From assembly GCA_023481105.1 (NCBI GenBank), contig JAMCWK010000133.1:1-53648 (forward strand): DNA of 53,648 nucleotides, in the 5' to 3' direction. This stretch comes from Acidobacteriota bacterium. GTDB lineage: Bacteria > Acidobacteriota > Terriglobia > Acidiferrales > UBA7541. The notes beneath the pieces were generated by a model. That model saw nothing but the letters and a program-made list of their open reading frames with translations, did no database searches and was not told the DNA's origin. A program made the translations under genes and the position numbers. This document shows positions 25,913 to 35,200 of the stretch, piece by piece. How positions within the stretch are numbered: the stretch's first letter is position 1; every line of letters begins with the position of its first letter.

Positions 25913-27362
25913 GGCTCATCCGGTCTTGCACCAGCCCTGGATTGCCGGGGACAAATCGCCCGCGCAGGTCACCGACGAAATCTGCGCGAACATGGAGCGC
26001 CACCCCAGCGCTGCGTGGTGGATCGCCTTCCTCGTTTCCGTCGCGGTAATGATCATCGGCTTCGCGGCAATTGGATACCAGCTCAAGACGGGCATCGGCA
26101 CCTGGGGGCTCAACACCACCGTCGGATGGGCTTTCGATATCACCAACTTTGTTTTCTGGATCGGAATCGGCCACGCCGGCACACTGATTTCCGCCATTCT
26201 TTTTCTGTTCCGCCAACGCTGGCGCACTTCAGTGAACCGCTCGGCCGAAGCAATGACCATCTTCGCGGTCATGTGCGCCGGAATTTTTCCGCTGATTCAT
26301 ATGGGCCGTCCGTGGCTGGCGATGTGGATGTTCCCCTATCCCAATTTCCGCGGGCCGCTGTGGATCAATTTCCGCTCGCCGCTGGTGTGGGACTTTTTCG
26401 CCATCAGCACCTACTTCACGATTTCCGTGGTCTTCTGGTACCTCGGCCTGATGCCCGACCTCGCCACCGTCCGCGATCACACACGTTCCGTTTGGCGCCG
26501 CAAGCTCGCGGCGATTCTCTGTTTTGGCTGGGACAGCTCCTACCGCACTTGGCAGCGCTACGAAACGGTGTACCTGCTGCTTGCCGGGCTAGCCACGCCG
26601 CTCGTGGTTTCCGTGCACACCATCGTGAGCTGGGACTTCGCCACCGCCGTCATTCCCGGCTGGCACACCACGATCTTTCCGCCCTACTTCGTGGCCGGCG
26701 CGATTTTTTCCGGCATGTCCATGGTGCTCACGCTGATGATCGTCGCGCGCAAAACGATGAACCTCCAGGACTACATCACGCCGCGACACCTCGACGCCAT
26801 GTGCAAAATTGTGCTGGGCACCAGCGGCATCGTGGCACTGGCGTACATCACCGAATTCTTCACCGCCTTTTATTCCGGCAATCCTTACGAGCAGTTCGCG
26901 TTCTGGAATCGCGCGCTGGGGCCGATGGGCTGGGGCTACTGGATTATGGTCGCATGCAACGTGCTGATCCCGCAGTTGTACTGGTCGCGCCGCGTACGCA
27001 CCAGCGTGGTGGCAGTTTTCATTATTTCGCTGCTGGTGAACGTGGGCATGTGGTTTGAGCGCTTCGTCATCATCGTCAGCTCACTGCATCGCGATTACCT
27101 TCCGGCCAATTGGACGGGCTACGCGCCGACGATCATTGAAATCGCCACCTTTGCCGGCACCTTCGGATTTTTCTTCACCTGCTTTCTGCTGTTCTGCCGT
27201 TTCGTGCCCGTCATTGCCATCTCCGAAGTGAAAGGCATCCTGAGCCATGGGCAACCGCGCGGGCTTCACCATGCGGCAGCGAACGAGCCCTCTGGCGAGG
27301 GCAAGCCGGAGCTTGTTGGTGCAGGCGCTTTGCGCCGCGCTACCGGGGAGGTGCGCCCGTGA
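25905..27362 (+). CDS. actC: Alternative complex III, NrfD-like membrane subunit
   Basis: A 485-residue polytopic protein of the NrfD/PsrC family with about ten transmembrane helices, which holds the quinol-binding site and possible proton path. Typical family stretches are FWIGIGHAGTLISAILFLFRQRWR, then MGRPWLAMWMFPYP, then ISTYFTISVVFWYLGLMPD. The hydrophilic tail (from HGQPRGLHHAAANEP) is at the end. Start ATG 25905 lies within the last codons of actB (8-base overlap). Its TGA overlaps the GTG of actD. ActC and ActF are paralogues in the complex. Confidence 0.95.
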   Translation: MAEAHPVLHQPWIAGDKSPAQVTDEICANMERHPSAAWWIAFLVSVAVMIIGFAAIGYQLKTGIGTWGLNTTVGWAFDITNFVFWIGIGHAGTLISAILFLFRQRWRTSVNRSAEAMTIFAVMCAGIFPLIHMGRPWLAMWMFPYPNFRGPLWINFRSPLVWDFFAISTYFTISVVFWYLGLMPDLATVRDHTRSVWRRKLAAILCFGWDSSYRTWQRYETVYLLLAGLATPLVVSVHTIVSWDFATAVIPGWHTTIFPPYFVAGAIFSGMSMVLTLMIVARKTMNLQDYITPRHLDAMCKIVLGTSGIVALAYITEFFTAFYSGNPYEQFAFWNRALGPMGWGYWIMVACNVLIPQLYWSRRVRTSVVAVFIISLLVNVGMWFERFVIIVSSLHRDYLPANWTGYAPTIIEIATFAGTFGFFFTCFLLFCRFVPVIAISEVKGILSHGQPRGLHHAAANEPSGEGKPELVGAGALRRATGEVRP

Positions 27363-27892
27363 GCCGCCGCCTACTGCTCGGTGTTTTCGACAACGAACAC
27401 GACATCCTGGGAGCAACGCAGGCCGCGCGCGAAAGCGGTTACAAAATTGTAGACGTGTACGCGCCCTACGCCGTGCACGGCCTGGATCACGCCATGGGAC
27501 TTGCGTCGTCGCACCTGCCGCGCGTGTGTTTTGCGCTGGGACTTTCCGGCGCGGCGTTCAAAGTGTGGTTCGAATACTGGACCACCGCCACCGATTGGCC
27601 CATCAACGTCGGCGGCAAGCCGTTCAACTCGTTGCCCGCGTTTGTGCCCGTCACCTTCGAGGTGATGGTGCTGTTCGCCGGTGTCAGCACGGTGATCGCG
27701 TTCCTCTATGTCTGCGGGTTGTTTCCCGGCAAGAAAGCGAACATCGTGCGCCACGATGTTTCCGACCATCGCTTTGTCCTTGTGCTCGAGCAGTCCGACG
27801 CGGCCTTCGATATTCCGCGGGTGAAGCGGCTGTTGGAATCCTTCCACGTCGCGCAAATCGAGGAGCGCCTCGAGGAGGAAACCGCGAGATGA
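27359..27892 (+). CDS. actD: Alternative complex III, membrane subunit ActD (DUF3341)
   Basis: A 177-residue protein matching ActD. The N-terminal domain (LLGVFDNEHDILGATQAARESGY) is followed by DVYAPYAVHGLDHAMGL, two membrane helices (RVCFALGLSGAAFKVWFEYW and FEVMVLFAGVSTVIAFLYVCGLF) and a soluble C-terminal part. It is an accessory subunit of ACIII without cofactors. The start is GTG 27359 overlapping the actC stop. It is followed by actE with an ATGA overlap. Confidence 0.92.
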   Translation: MSRRLLLGVFDNEHDILGATQAARESGYKIVDVYAPYAVHGLDHAMGLASSHLPRVCFALGLSGAAFKVWFEYWTTATDWPINVGGKPFNSLPAFVPVTFEVMVLFAGVSTVIAFLYVCGLFPGKKANIVRHDVSDHRFVLVLEQSDAAFDIPRVKRLLESFHVAQIEERLEEETAR

Positions 27893-28539
27893 ACCGGACA
27901 CTCGTCAACGTTCTCTTGCTTTTCGTGCTCCTCGCATCGGTTGGCTTGGTGCTCGCCAGTCGACGGGATCCCGCCACGACGAATTACGAATTTATTCCGG
28001 AAATGGCGCACTCGCCTCGCTACAACGCCTTTTCGCCCAATCCGCATCTTGCAGGCGGCATGACCCTTCAGCCGCCCGTGCCCGGCACCATTCCGCGCGG
28101 CAATCTGCCGCTGCATTATCAAGCCACGCCGGAAGATTCGCTGCGCGCCGGCGAGGAATTGAAGAACCCGTTTTCGTACGACGACGGCCGTGCGCTGGAC
28201 CGTGGCATGTTTGTGTATGTCAATTTCTGCCAAACCTGCCATGGCCCACTCGGCCTGGGTGACGGTACAGTGACCCAGCGCGGCTTTCCTGCGCCGCTCT
28301 CGCTCATTGCGCCTCACGCAGTCGGGATGAAAGACGGCCAGATGTTCCACATTGTCTCTTACGGGCAGAAAAACATGGCCTCCTACGCCGCGCAGGTTTC
28401 CCGCGAAGACCGATGGAAAGTAGTCCTCTATGTGCGCTCGCTGCAAAAGCAGGCCGCGGAAGCCGCCAAACAAGCTGGTACGCCGCCTGCCGCGCCGCAA
28501 GCAACTACTGCGTCGGCGCAAGCTGGAGTGAAGCAATGA
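27889..28539 (+). CDS. actE: Alternative complex III, monoheme cytochrome c subunit
   Basis: A 216-residue monoheme c-type cytochrome with an N-terminal membrane anchor (LVNVLLLFVLLASVGLVLAS) and one CQTCH site near residue 114, followed by GPLGLGDG, then a likely distal Met in the loop DGQMFHI. In ACIII the ActE heme receives electrons from ActA and gives them to a soluble or enzyme-bound cytochrome. The frame is open upstream of the chosen ATG, but 27889 overlaps the actD stop (ATGA) and makes a proper anchor. The last ~30 residues are Ala/Gln-rich and probably unstructured. Confidence 0.92.
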   Translation: MNRTLVNVLLLFVLLASVGLVLASRRDPATTNYEFIPEMAHSPRYNAFSPNPHLAGGMTLQPPVPGTIPRGNLPLHYQATPEDSLRAGEELKNPFSYDDGRALDRGMFVYVNFCQTCHGPLGLGDGTVTQRGFPAPLSLIAPHAVGMKDGQMFHIVSYGQKNMASYAAQVSREDRWKVVLYVRSLQKQAAEAAKQAGTPPAAPQATTASAQAGVKQ

Positions 28540-29708
28540 GCAACGGGCAAACCGAATTCAAACTGCCGGCGGATTTGTCGCGCCTCTTGCAAGTGCTCGT
28601 CGCACTGGGTGCGGTGGTCTTTGTCGCGGGACTCCTCCTCGCGCCCGAGCGCATCTGGCCCAGCTTGCTACTGGTCAGTTATTTCGTGCTGTGCCTCGGC
28701 TTGGGCGGCGTGGTGTTCATCGCTTTTCATTACGTGACCGGTGCCACTTGGGGCATTGCCCTCCGACGCGTGCCGGAGGCAATGTCCACGCTGATTCCCG
28801 TCGGAGCTATCGGCCTGCTGGCTGTCTTCATTTTCCATCCATCTATTTATTCTTGGACTTCCGCGGTGCACGCCCCCGTTGAAGCCGCATGGTTCAAGCA
28901 TTTCTGGCTCACGCGGCCGTTTTTTGTCGTGCGCGCGATGATTTATCTGCTGCTCTGGCTCAGCATGGCCGCGGCCTTCGTACGCAATTCTTACCGGCAG
29001 GACCAGGACCGCAATCCCGTGCACACACGGCGCAACGAGCGTCTCGCTGCGATTTTCCTTGCTGTTTTCGGCCTCACTTTTTGGCTGGCCAGTTACGACT
29101 GGATCATGTCGCTCGAGCCGGAGTGGTACAGCACGATTTTCGGCATCTATCATTTCGCCGGACTGTTCGCTTCAGGCGTGGCCGCCATCATCATCTTTGC
29201 CGTCGCGCTGAAAAAACTCGGGCCGCTCGAGGGCGTGCTCAGTGAAAGTCACCTGCACGACGTGGGAAAACTGCTGTTTGCCTTCAGCACCTTCTGGGCC
29301 TACATCTGGTTCTCCCAATACATGCTCATCTGGTACACGGATATCCCGGAAGAGGCGCGCTACTACGTCGCGCGCATGCACGGCAACTGGGGCCCGCTCT
29401 TCCTGCTGAACTTCATGATGAATTGGGCGCTGCCGTTCCTCGCGTTGCTCCCGCGCGTCACCAAGCGCACGCCCGGCTTGCTCGTCAAAGTGGCCGTGCT
29501 GGTGCTGCTGGGCCGCTGGCTCGATTTGTATCTGATGATTTCTCCGCCCTTGATGGGAACGAAGCCCTTCTTTGGCGCGTGGGAATTTGGCCTGATGCTC
29601 GGCGCTGTCGGCCTTTGCGGTTTGGTCGTCTTTCGCGCGCTGCGCCGCGCCGCGCCCGTGCCGCTCGGCGACCCTTGGCTGACGGATAGTCTGCAGCATC
29701 ACCAGTAG
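28536..29708 (+). CDS. actF: Alternative complex III, second NrfD-like membrane subunit
   Basis: A 390-residue polytopic protein, a paralogue of ActC with about ten transmembrane helices. Stretches such as GLGGVVFIAFHYVTGATWGIALRR, WFSQYMLIWYTDIPEEA and MHGNWGPLFLLNFMMNWALPF are typical of ActF. The ATG at 28536 overlaps the actE stop; the open frame upstream is a shadow of actE. It ends with TAG. No actG is seen, and ActG is a small subunit missing in some ACIII clusters. There is also no cytochrome oxidase gene next to it, although ACIII operons often continue into a caa3 oxidase. Here a hemerythrin gene comes next. Confidence 0.93.
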   Translation: MSNGQTEFKLPADLSRLLQVLVALGAVVFVAGLLLAPERIWPSLLLVSYFVLCLGLGGVVFIAFHYVTGATWGIALRRVPEAMSTLIPVGAIGLLAVFIFHPSIYSWTSAVHAPVEAAWFKHFWLTRPFFVVRAMIYLLLWLSMAAAFVRNSYRQDQDRNPVHTRRNERLAAIFLAVFGLTFWLASYDWIMSLEPEWYSTIFGIYHFAGLFASGVAAIIIFAVALKKLGPLEGVLSESHLHDVGKLLFAFSTFWAYIWFSQYMLIWYTDIPEEARYYVARMHGNWGPLFLLNFMMNWALPFLALLPRVTKRTPGLLVKVAVLVLLGRWLDLYLMISPPLMGTKPFFGAWEFGLMLGAVGLCGLVVFRALRRAAPVPLGDPWLTDSLQHHQ

Positions 29709-29751
29709 GTGAACGTTAACAATTACGATTTCATCTGGAGGAAAGCTCACC

Positions 29752-30318
29752 ATGAACGAAGCCACCACAATTCTTCGCCAGGAGCACGAAGCCATCCTGC
29801 GCATGTTGGAAGTAACAACAGAGGTATCCCGGCAGTTGCTGGCCGGGCAGAAAGTCGCACCAGAAATCCTTTCCGGCCTGCTCGAATTTTCCAAGCTGTT
29901 CGCCGACCGCTGCCACCACGGGAAGGAAGAAGACCTGCTTTTTCCGCTGCTGGAACGGAAGGGCATGCCGCGTCAGGGCGGGCCGATAGGAGTCATGCTT
30001 GGCGAACACGACGAGGGGCGCGCGCTGATTGGCACCATGACCAATGCTGTCGCTCCATTCACCAGCGGCGATGCGGAAGCCGGTCGCCGCTGGGCTGGTG
30101 CGGCTGAACAATATGCCCAACTTTTGCGCGAGCATATTTTCAAGGAGAACAACATTCTCTTCATGATGGCGGAGCGCATGCTCAGCGACGCCGAGCAAAA
30201 ACAACTGGCCGCTGAGTTCGAGAAATCCGAAGCAGAAAAGATGGGCGAGGGAACGCATCAGCGTCTGCACGCCCTGATGGAGAAGATCGAAGACGCGGTC
30301 CTGCATCCGAAGTCCTGA
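29752..30318 (+). CDS. Hemerythrin-like (HHE domain) protein
   Basis: A 188-residue helical protein with the hemerythrin cation-binding pattern: H12 (RQEHEAIL), HHGKEEDLLFP, GEHDEGR and EHIFKENNILF. These provide the His/Glu/Asp ligands of a di-iron site. The family binds O2 or NO, or helps repair iron-sulfur clusters under nitrosative stress (Ric/YtfE-like). A good GGAGGAA ribosome site lies 10 bases before the ATG. The gene follows actF by 43 bases and is probably the penultimate member of the nar-act operon, so a role against nitric oxide or in oxygen sensing is likely but inferred. It has no signal peptide and so is cytoplasmic. Confidence 0.88.
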   Translation: MNEATTILRQEHEAILRMLEVTTEVSRQLLAGQKVAPEILSGLLEFSKLFADRCHHGKEEDLLFPLLERKGMPRQGGPIGVMLGEHDEGRALIGTMTNAVAPFTSGDAEAGRRWAGAAEQYAQLLREHIFKENNILFMMAERMLSDAEQKQLAAEFEKSEAEKMGEGTHQRLHALMEKIEDAVLHPKS

Positions 30319-30356
30319 TGGGCCCTGCTCGGGCACACATCGTGAGGCGGCTGACC

Positions 30357-31685
30357 ATGATTCGGCGAAATCATTACCGCGCGACGCTGATGGCTGCGGC
30401 CATGGCTCTGTGTCCGGCGAGCGCGCAGGCTCAAGGCCCTCCGGCAAAGTCTTCCTCGGTGCAAGAGCCCGCAAAACCCAAGCCCATTGAAGCCGGAATC
30501 GAATTACGCTGGCGGCCGGAGCTGCGCGACAACTTCGATTTGAAGCCTGCGGACGACTTCGACGGATTCAGCGGACTGCGCATCCGGCTAAATCTCACCG
30601 CGCGCCCGCACCGCGTGTTCAGTTTTTTCGTACAGGCACAGGAATCTGAGGCCTTCCGCACACGAGGCGATAAGATCATCCACGACTGGGACACCAACCT
30701 GCACCAGGCGTATTTCGACTGGAAAATCGGCGGCAGCGAACACTGGGAACTCCGCGGCGGGCGACAGGAACTCATCTATGGAGAAGAGCGGCTGGTCGGC
30801 GCGTTCGGCTGGGACACGGTGGGCCGCTCTTTTGACGCCGCGCGCCTTCGGCAGAAGCACGGTGCGTGGTCGAACGATTTCTTCTGGGGGCGCATGGTGG
30901 ATGTGCGGCGCAACGGCGCGCCGGCCCGCGCGGCCGGGCAAGATTTGAGTGGCGGCTATTTTTCGCACGCGCGACCAAACTCGCCAAGCCGGACGGAGTT
31001 CTACGGACTCTTTTTGCGCGACGGCCTGCGCACGCGCGGAGAAATCGTCACGAATCCGCTGCAAACGACGCGCATTTTCACGCTCGGCCTGCGGCGCGTA
31101 TTCCAGCCAAAACAGGGATGGCGCTATTCCATCGAGAACGCCTGGCAATTTGGTGAGCGCGGTCCCGATACGCATCGCGCGGCGATGTTGATTCTCTCCG
31201 CGGGCTACGCTTGGGCCAGCAAGCTCAAACCGCGACTGCAATTCGAGTACAACTTCGCGACAGGCGATAACAACCCGGCGGACGGCGCGTCACGCGAATT
31301 CAATAATCTCTTCCCAACGAACCACATCTACTATGGCTATATGGATTTGATAGGCCTGCGCAACGTGCACGACTTTCGTGGCACGGCGGTGGCGACGCCT
31401 CATCCGAAACTCACGCTGGAAATGGATTACCACCGTTTCTTGCTTGCTGAAAAGCGTGGGCCGTGGAAAGGCGCGACCGGGCGCGTGCTTGGCTCGGATC
31501 CCACTGGTGCTTCGGGCCGCGATGTCGGCCAGGAAGTGGACTTCACCGCGCGCCTGCCGCTCCACAAGCGATTCAATCTGCTCGGCGGCTATTCGTTTTT
31601 CGTGCCTGGCGCATACGCGCGACGCACGCGCGGCCCGGAAACGCAGCAGTGGGCATACCTGCAAATCACGGTACGAATTCCCTGA
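30357..31685 (+). CDS. Alginate-export-type outer-membrane beta-barrel protein
   Basis: With the start at ATG 30357, the protein is 442 residues with a signal peptide (MIRRNHYRATLMAAAMALCPASAQA). The rest is a beta-barrel of the alginate export (AlgE-like) porin family. It has GIELRWRPELRDNFDL, an ELRGGRQELIYGEERLVG strand, DAARLRQ and a final strand ending in Ile-Pro. An earlier in-frame ATG (30318) overlaps the hemerythrin stop and would add 13 residues, but would spoil the signal peptide. The family makes outer-membrane channels for small anions or sugars. As the last gene after nar and act, it may allow nitrate or nitrite across the outer membrane. This is only an inference. Confidence 0.8.
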   Translation: MIRRNHYRATLMAAAMALCPASAQAQGPPAKSSSVQEPAKPKPIEAGIELRWRPELRDNFDLKPADDFDGFSGLRIRLNLTARPHRVFSFFVQAQESEAFRTRGDKIIHDWDTNLHQAYFDWKIGGSEHWELRGGRQELIYGEERLVGAFGWDTVGRSFDAARLRQKHGAWSNDFFWGRMVDVRRNGAPARAAGQDLSGGYFSHARPNSPSRTEFYGLFLRDGLRTRGEIVTNPLQTTRIFTLGLRRVFQPKQGWRYSIENAWQFGERGPDTHRAAMLILSAGYAWASKLKPRLQFEYNFATGDNNPADGASREFNNLFPTNHIYYGYMDLIGLRNVHDFRGTAVATPHPKLTLEMDYHRFLLAEKRGPWKGATGRVLGSDPTGASGRDVGQEVDFTARLPLHKRFNLLGGYSFFVPGAYARRTRGPETQQWAYLQITVRIP

Positions 31686-32279
31686 TTGCCACCGGAGTGT
31701 CGTATTTCCACTTATCCTGCCTTGCGCCGTTGGACATGGCCGTGCGCCGCGCAAGGATTCCGGCGCCCATTCGGCTGTACAACATGCGGCGCAATGCGCT
31801 CTCAGTCATGGCCGGAATCGACGTGTTTCCGCTCGAGGAACTCGCCGTTTGAGGAGCCGCAGCGGCATTTCCGATTAGGAGATGAGGGGATCACCAACGA
31901 GGTTGTCGAAGGCCGACGTGTTAGCTCTTATTTTGTGCCCATCCTGCAGCCGAAGACGAAGGGCAGCAAATCGCAATGGATTGTCAACGCAAAGCAATCC
32001 AGCACCTCGACATGCCAATACGAAAAGCCGACATATTTTACAAATGAACGATCATCAGGACTAAGACGGCCCTCCGCGCCACATGACAATAGCGGAATAT
32101 TAACTTTTCATTGATTATGATGGGCGGCTAGAGAGAGAATTCCATGCAGTGCGAAGTGCCACGATGCGTCGCACCGTGAAATCGTCGCCCCCGGCGCAAG
32201 AAGCAAAGGCGGCACATCCGTAAAACGTCTTCCCAGCTCACCAACCAAGGCGAAGACGGAGTCCGCCCGGACGGCTGCT
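31686..32279. other. Intergenic stretch, no supported gene
   Basis: This 594-base stretch holds no convincing gene. A 38-codon frame at 31736-31852 was considered and not accepted. No clear rho-independent terminator is visible after the porin gene. AT-rich patches at about 32080-32115 may hold the promoter of the following histidine kinase, but no well-spaced -35/-10 pair was found. Confidence 0.45.
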
Positions 32280-35200
32280 TTGAAACTTGAAACCAAGATC
32301 GGCGTTGGTTTTGGCGTCGCTATTCTGACGCTCGTCGGCGTGGGCATCGCCTCCTACCTTAGTCTATCCAGCCTCCTTGAAGCCGCCGAATGGCGACGGC
32401 ACGCCGGTGTGGTTCTACGCCAGATTGATTCCCTTGCGCTGCAGCTCGCCCGCGCGGAAAGCTCCCGCCGCGGCTATGTCATTACTGGTGATCCCTCGTT
32501 CCGGAAGAATTGCGAAGACCATGTGCAAGGCATCACTCCGGCCTTGCGCGAGCTCCGGGAGCTCACCGCCGACAACACTTCCCAGCAGCAGCGTCTTGAC
32601 AAGCTTGAGCCGCTCCTCCGCGAGCGCCTCGCTCTTCTGACCGAATCTTTGGCGCTGCCTACTCAACTGGGCAAGGCCAGTCCCCGGCAGGTTGAGCTGA
32701 CTGAGCGCGGCGCGCAACTTGCCGAACAGACGCGAAACGTCTTTGCCGAAATGCGGAGCGAGGAAAATCGTCTCCTCATGGAGCGGAATGCCATTGTGCA
32801 GGCCCGCACGCAGCTCGCCATTGTAGTGATCCTGAGCGGCAGCGCTTTAGGTATTCTTCTCGTCGCCTTCGCTGCCGTCCTCAGCCGCCGCGATTTCGCC
32901 GCGCGCCGCGCCGCCGAACTTGCTTTACAGCGTGCCCACGACGAGCTGGAGGAGCGTGTGGTCGAGCGCACCGCCGAGCTGCTCCAGGCCAACGAGGCTC
33001 TGCGCGAGAGCGAAGCGAAGTTTCGCTCCTTGGCGGAGTGTACTACCGCTGGGATTTTCATCTTCCAGGACGATCGATTCATCTATGTCAATCCAGGCGC
33101 CGAAGTCATCACTGGTTACACCACTGAAGAGCTTCTCGGGATGGAATTTTGGCAACTGGTTCACCCGGATTTTCGAGCCGTGATGCAACAGCGTGCGCTG
33201 GCCCGGAGTCGCGGCGAAAAAGTCCCCCCTCGTTTTGAAGTCAAAATCCTCATCAAAGGCGGAGAAGAACGGTGGGTGGACTACACGGTGAGACAAATTG
33301 AGTATCAAGGAGTGCTGACCGGTCTTGGCACGGCCAATGACATCACCGAGCGCAAACAGGCGGAAACGCTGGCGGCGGCTGAAAGACGAATCCTGGAATT
33401 AACGGCCAGCAACGCGCCGCTCCCCGAAATCCTGGACTTGGTGGCTCGCAGCATTGAGGCACAGACCAGCGGGATGCGCTGTTCCATTTTGCTGCTCGAT
33501 GAAGACGGCATTCATATACGGCACGGAGCCGCCCCCAGCCTGCCCGAAGCCTATGTCCGTGCTATTGACGGCCTGCCGATCGGACCCAATGTGGGATCCT
33601 GCGGCACCGCGGCGTACCGGAAGCAGCAGGTCATCGTGACAGACATTGCCACCGACCCGCTGTGGGCAGATTATCGCGCAGTGGCTTTGCTGCATAGCTT
33701 GCGCGCCTGCTGGAGCACTCCGATTCTGGCTGCTGCCGGACAAGTCCTCGGCACGTTTGCCATGTACTACGACACCCCGCGAAGCCCACAGCCTTCGGAT
33801 TTGAAGCTCATCGAACGCGCGACACATCTGATTTGCATTGCCATTGAGCGCGAGCGGACGCGGCAAGAAGTGACAGACGCGCTGGCGTTCATACAAACGA
33901 TCTTCGAGTCGTCCCCCGTTGGATTCCTGACCCTGACACCTGCCGGGCAATGTCTCACCCTTAACCAAGCGATGGCCGGTATTGTCGGTGGAAGCATCGA
34001 GGTCATGAAGAGCCTGAATTTTTTTGAACTGGACTGGTGGAAGAAATTCGGCTTGCGGGCGACTGCGGAGACAGCGCTCCGCACGCAGACGGAACAGCGC
34101 TTGGAGACTCGCGTGGTCACTGCATTCGGAAAGGAGCTCTGGCTGTCAGCGCAGTTTGTTCCGTTCCACCATTCGGGAAAGCTTCTGTTGCTGGGTCTCT
34201 TTAGTGACGTCACCGAGCGCAAACGAGCCGAGGAAGAGCGCAGCCGTCTTTTCAATCTTTCTTTGGACATGATGTGCGTGGCGGGATTTGATGGCCGGCT
34301 CAAGCAGGTCAATCCAGCGTGGAGCGCGACGCTCGGCTGGACGGCCGAAGAACTCACGGCAAAACCCTGGCTGGACTTCGTGCATCCCGACGATTTGGAA
34401 GCCACGCGCGCCGCTGGCGCACAACTGCTCGGTGGCCAATCGGTGCGCACATTCGAAAACCGTTACCGCTGCAAAGACGGCAGCTATCGCTGGCTTTCGT
34501 GGAACTCCTTCCCCCTTGTGCAGAGCCAGGAGATGTTCGCCGTCACGCGGGACGTCACCGAGCGCAAGCAGGCGGAGGAAGCTGTTCGAGCAAGTGCTCA
34601 GCGGCTGCGCGATTTGATTGATGGTCTCGGGCCCAGCCTGTTAGTCGGACTTCTGACTCCGGACGGTGTACTTGTCGAAGTCAACCGGCCCGCGTTGGAG
34701 GCTGCGGGCCTGCGGCCGGAAGATGTGCTGGGGCAGCCCGTCGTCGACACTTATTGGTTGGCTTACTCGGAAACTGTTCAGCAACAATATCGAGCCGCCG
34801 TGGCGCGGGCGGCGGCAGGCGAGCCTGTGCGCTACGACGTTCAGATCCGAGTTGCCGAAGGCACGCTTATCTGGATCGACCTAACGCTTGAGCCACTGCG
34901 CGACGCCAGCGGAAACGTAGCGTTTTTAGTTGCATCAGCGGCCGTCATAGACGAACGCAAACGCGCGGAAGCGGCGCTGCAGGGCTATGCGAACCGGCTG
35001 GAGATCATCAGCGCGGCCAACCTGGCCTTGACGCAGACGCTGGACCTGGAGAGCGTGTTGGATACGCTGCTGGATTACCTGCAACGCCTGGTGCCTTACG
35101 ACAGCGCCAACGTCATGCTGCTCGAAGCCGAATCTCGAATGGCGGTGCGCGCGCTTCGCGGATACCAAACCTGGGCGGAGCGCGAGCTCACTCGCCAGAT

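Noticed and set aside
31736-31852. 38-codon frame after the porin gene
   Set aside because: Too short, with no ribosome site and no recognised motif.
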